A stretch of DNA of 64,000 bases from Pseudomonas viridiflava (GTDB taxonomy: Bacteria; Pseudomonadota; Gammaproteobacteria; Pseudomonadales; Pseudomonadaceae): the NCBI RefSeq assembly GCF_001642795.1, contig NZ_LKEH01000047.1, positions 24,494 through 88,493 of the forward strand, written 5' to 3'. The notes beneath the pieces are model-generated. The model saw nothing but the letters and a program-made list of their open reading frames with translations. It was not told the DNA's origin and made no database searches. Below, piece after piece: positions 62,293 to 64,000 of this stretch (position 1 is the stretch's first letter; every line of letters starts with the position of its first letter). A program made the position numbers and the translations under genes.

Positions 62293-62616
62293 CTAGCGTT
62301 CCAGATCTGCAATCTTGCCTGTCTTGCCGTCCCACTCTGCCGCATCCGGCAGTGCGTCCTTCTTCTCTGTGATGTTCGGCCATACCTCGGCAAGCTCGGC
62401 GTTGAGCTCGATGAAGTTTTCCATACCGGCCGGAATCTCGTCCTCGGAGAAAATGGCGTTCGCAGGGCACTCAGGCTCGCACAGTGCGCAGTCGATGCAC
62501 TCGTCCGGGTGAATCACCAGGAAGTTCGGGCCCTCGTAGAAGCAGTCCACCGGACAGACTTCCACACAGTCGGTGTACTTGCACTTGATGCAGTTGTCGG
62601 TGACGACGAAGGTCAT
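62293..62616 (-). CDS. fdxA: 7Fe ferredoxin FdxA
   Basis: A 107-residue electron carrier with one [3Fe-4S] and one [4Fe-4S] cluster. The cysteines are in the N-terminal half: CIKCKYTDCVEVCPVDC, then CIDCALCEPECP. The 7Fe type is marked by the spacing in the first motif (KYTDC in place of a normal fourth ligand set) and by the C-terminal extension (NFIELNAELAEVWPNITEKKDALPDAAEW) seen in Azotobacter FdI-like proteins. GAGGAGAG lies 7-14 bases before the ATG. It is convergent with rsmZ and downstream of mutS; the 245 bases between mutS and fdxA show no other gene. Confidence 0.95.
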   Translation of the reverse strand: MTFVVTDNCIKCKYTDCVEVCPVDCFYEGPNFLVIHPDECIDCALCEPECPANAIFSEDEIPAGMENFIELNAELAEVWPNITEKKDALPDAAEWDGKTGKIADLER

Positions 62617-62861
62617 TTCTAATTCTCTCCTCAGGCGGCTGCGGCAGAGCCCTTCCAGACAGGGTTGCCAGGTTCGGGACGGTTCCCGGCCCTATGAAAA
62701 CACGTGCTTTTGATGAAGGCCTTGAAGCAGTTTGACTGCATCGCCTGCCACTCACCCTTGGTTCGCTGCGTCTTCACGCGGCTCGAACGGCTGCTCAGCC
62801 AGGCTAAAAGCTGAGCGCATCCCAGACCGCGCGGGATTCTAACAGCATGTAACGGCTTACG

Positions 62862-64000
62862 TCACAGTCGAGTTTGCAATGTGTATAGCAAATCCAGTGC
62901 CTGACGCGGTGTGAGATCGTCGACCTTGACCTTCGACAGTTCATCGAGCACCGGGTGCGGCAAGCTGGCAAACAGATCGCTCTGCATCGGCGCTGCCGGT
63001 TTGCCCGGTTTGGTGCGCGGCTGCTCGTGAGGCAGGCTGGTGGTCTCCAGGCGCTGCAAATGCTCTTTGGCGCGGGTGATGACTTTGCCTGGAACCCCGG
63101 CCAACTGTGCGACCGCCAGGCCGTAGCTCTGGCTCGCAGGCCCAGGTAGAACGCGGTGCAGGAATACGATCCGCTCGTTATGTTCGGTAGCGTTCAAGTG
63201 CACGTTGCTGACCAGTGGCTCGCTTTCCGGCAGAACGGTCAGCTCGAAATAGTGCGTGGCGAAGAGGGTGTAGGCGCGCAGTTGGGCGAGGCATTCTGCC
63301 GCAGCCCAGGCGAGGGACAGACCATCGAAGGTGCTGGTCCCGCGGCCGACTTCGTCCATCAGCACCAGGCTGCGGTCGGTTGCGTTGTGCAGAATATTGG
63401 CTGTTTCGCTCATTTCCACCATGAACGTCGAGCGCCCACCCGCCAGGTCATCGCTGGAACCGATCCGGGTGAATATCCGGTCGACAAGCGACAGTTCGCA
63501 TTGAGCGGCGGGCACGAAGCTACCGATGTGCGCGAGCAGGACAATCAGCGCCGTCTGACGCATGTAGGTCGATTTACCGCCCATGTTCGGGCCGGTGATG
63601 ACCAGCATGCGGGTGCTGTCATCCAGTGCCAGATCGTTGGCCACGAACGGGGTCGACAACACCTGCTCGACCACCGGGTGACGACCCTGTTCGATGCGCA
63701 TGCAGGGCTCGGCCACAAAGCGCGGGCAATTGAGGTCCAGATTCAGTGCGCGTTCGGCAAGGTTGCTCAGCACGTCCAGCTCGGCCAGTGCCGACGCCGT
63801 ATCCTGCAGTGGGGCAAGATGGCCGATCAGGTCTTCGAGCAATGCCTCGTAAAGCATTTTCTCCCGAGCCAGTGCGCGACTTTTGGCCGACAGGGCCTTG
63901 TCTTCGAACTCCTTGAGTTCCGGCGTGATGAAGCGCTCGGCACCCTTGAGGGTCTGGCGACGGATGTAATCGGCGGGCGCCTGTTCAGCCTGTTTGCTGG
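62862..64000 (-). CDS. mutS: DNA mismatch repair protein MutS (3' part)
   Basis: The C-terminal 378 codons of mutS; the start is beyond the right edge. The visible part begins in the lever/clamp region (ADYIRRQTLKGAERFITPELKEFE), continues with the core helices and enters the ATPase domain with Walker A ITGPNMGGKSTYMRQ. The signature TRIGSSDDLAGGRSTFMVEM, Walker B SLVLMDEVGRGTSTFDG and the His loop LFATHYFELTVL follow. The final residues (LDELSKVKVDDLTPRQALDLLYTLQTRL) are the dimerisation/tetramer helix. The reading frame is intact to the window edge. Confidence 0.96.
   Translation of the reverse strand, partial: SKQAEQAPADYIRRQTLKGAERFITPELKEFEDKALSAKSRALAREKMLYEALLEDLIGHLAPLQDTASALAELDVLSNLAERALNLDLNCPRFVAEPCMRIEQGRHPVVEQVLSTPFVANDLALDDSTRMLVITGPNMGGKSTYMRQTALIVLLAHIGSFVPAAQCELSLVDRIFTRIGSSDDLAGGRSTFMVEMSETANILHNATDRSLVLMDEVGRGTSTFDGLSLAWAAAECLAQLRAYTLFATHYFELTVLPESEPLVSNVHLNATEHNERIVFLHRVLPGPASQSYGLAVAQLAGVPGKVITRAKEHLQRLETTSLPHEQPRTKPGKPAAPMQSDLFASLPHPVLDELSKVKVDDLTPRQALDLLYTLQTRL

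Overview
The window is a stretch of bacterial chromosome from a gamma-proteobacterial Pseudomonas, most likely of the P. syringae group. The gene order mutS-fdxA-rsmZ-rpoS-nlpD-pcm-surE-truD-ispF-fghA-adhC-ispD-ftsB-eno-kdsA-pyrG-tilS-accA-dnaE-rnhB-lpxB-lpxA-fabZ-lpxD-skp-bamA-rseP-dxr-cdsA-uppS-frr-pyrH-tsf-rpsB-map-glnD-dapC is the order I remember for the P. aeruginosa PAO1 region around PA3620 to PA3680. The species-level call is inference from protein similarity and REP-type intergenic repeats. Nearly everything is core genome. I see no prophage, insertion sequence, CRISPR array, tRNA or rRNA gene.

Left part (1-8,400): the end of a PEP mutase/isocitrate lyase family enzyme, an extensin-like protein, a hypothetical protein built from two repeats exactly 60 residues apart, rsmJ, and a divergent mexL / mexJK multidrug efflux locus whose intergenic region carries a strong inverted-repeat operator. 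A REP-rich intergenic region and a DUF4197 protein follow.

Middle-left (8,500-26,950), mostly minus strand: plsB (phospholipid synthesis), a second REP region, a small hypothetical gene, rlmA, dapE, and a GH17-GT2 glucan synthase (ndvB-like) with visibly lower GC. Next come tcdA, the csdE-csdA sulfur-transfer pair, dapD, an ArsC/Spx-like reductase, a small hypothetical gene, an orphan metzincin protease, dapC, glnD and map. Three diaminopimelate/lysine genes (dapE, dapD, dapC) sit close together.

Centre (27,000-46,600), plus strand: the translation and envelope supercluster rpsB, tsf, pyrH, frr, uppS, cdsA, dxr, rseP, bamA, skp, lpxD, fabZ, lpxA, lpxB, rnhB, dnaE, accA. It supplies translation factors, UMP kinase, undecaprenyl and CDP-DAG lipid precursors, lipid A, outer-membrane assembly and the replicase. 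The clearest anomaly of the window is here: rseP (mucP), the site-2 protease of the AlgU/sigma-E envelope stress pathway, is broken by a frameshift at about 34,060-34,073.

Right part (46,700-64,000): tilS, then pyrG-kdsA-eno-ftsB-ispD. A LysR regulator is divergent from the glutathione-dependent formaldehyde detoxification pair adhC-fghA. Then come ispF-truD-surE-pcm-nlpD-rpoS, the Gac/Rsm small RNA rsmZ, fdxA and the 3' part of mutS. rpoS and rsmZ place the stationary-phase and GacA-controlled regulators side by side.

No wholly new multi-gene system is evident. The best leads are the rseP lesion, the 60-residue duplicated hypothetical protein, the orphan metzincin, and several unexplained leader or hairpin elements (before pyrH, pyrG, rpsB, ftsB and the small gene at 20,905).
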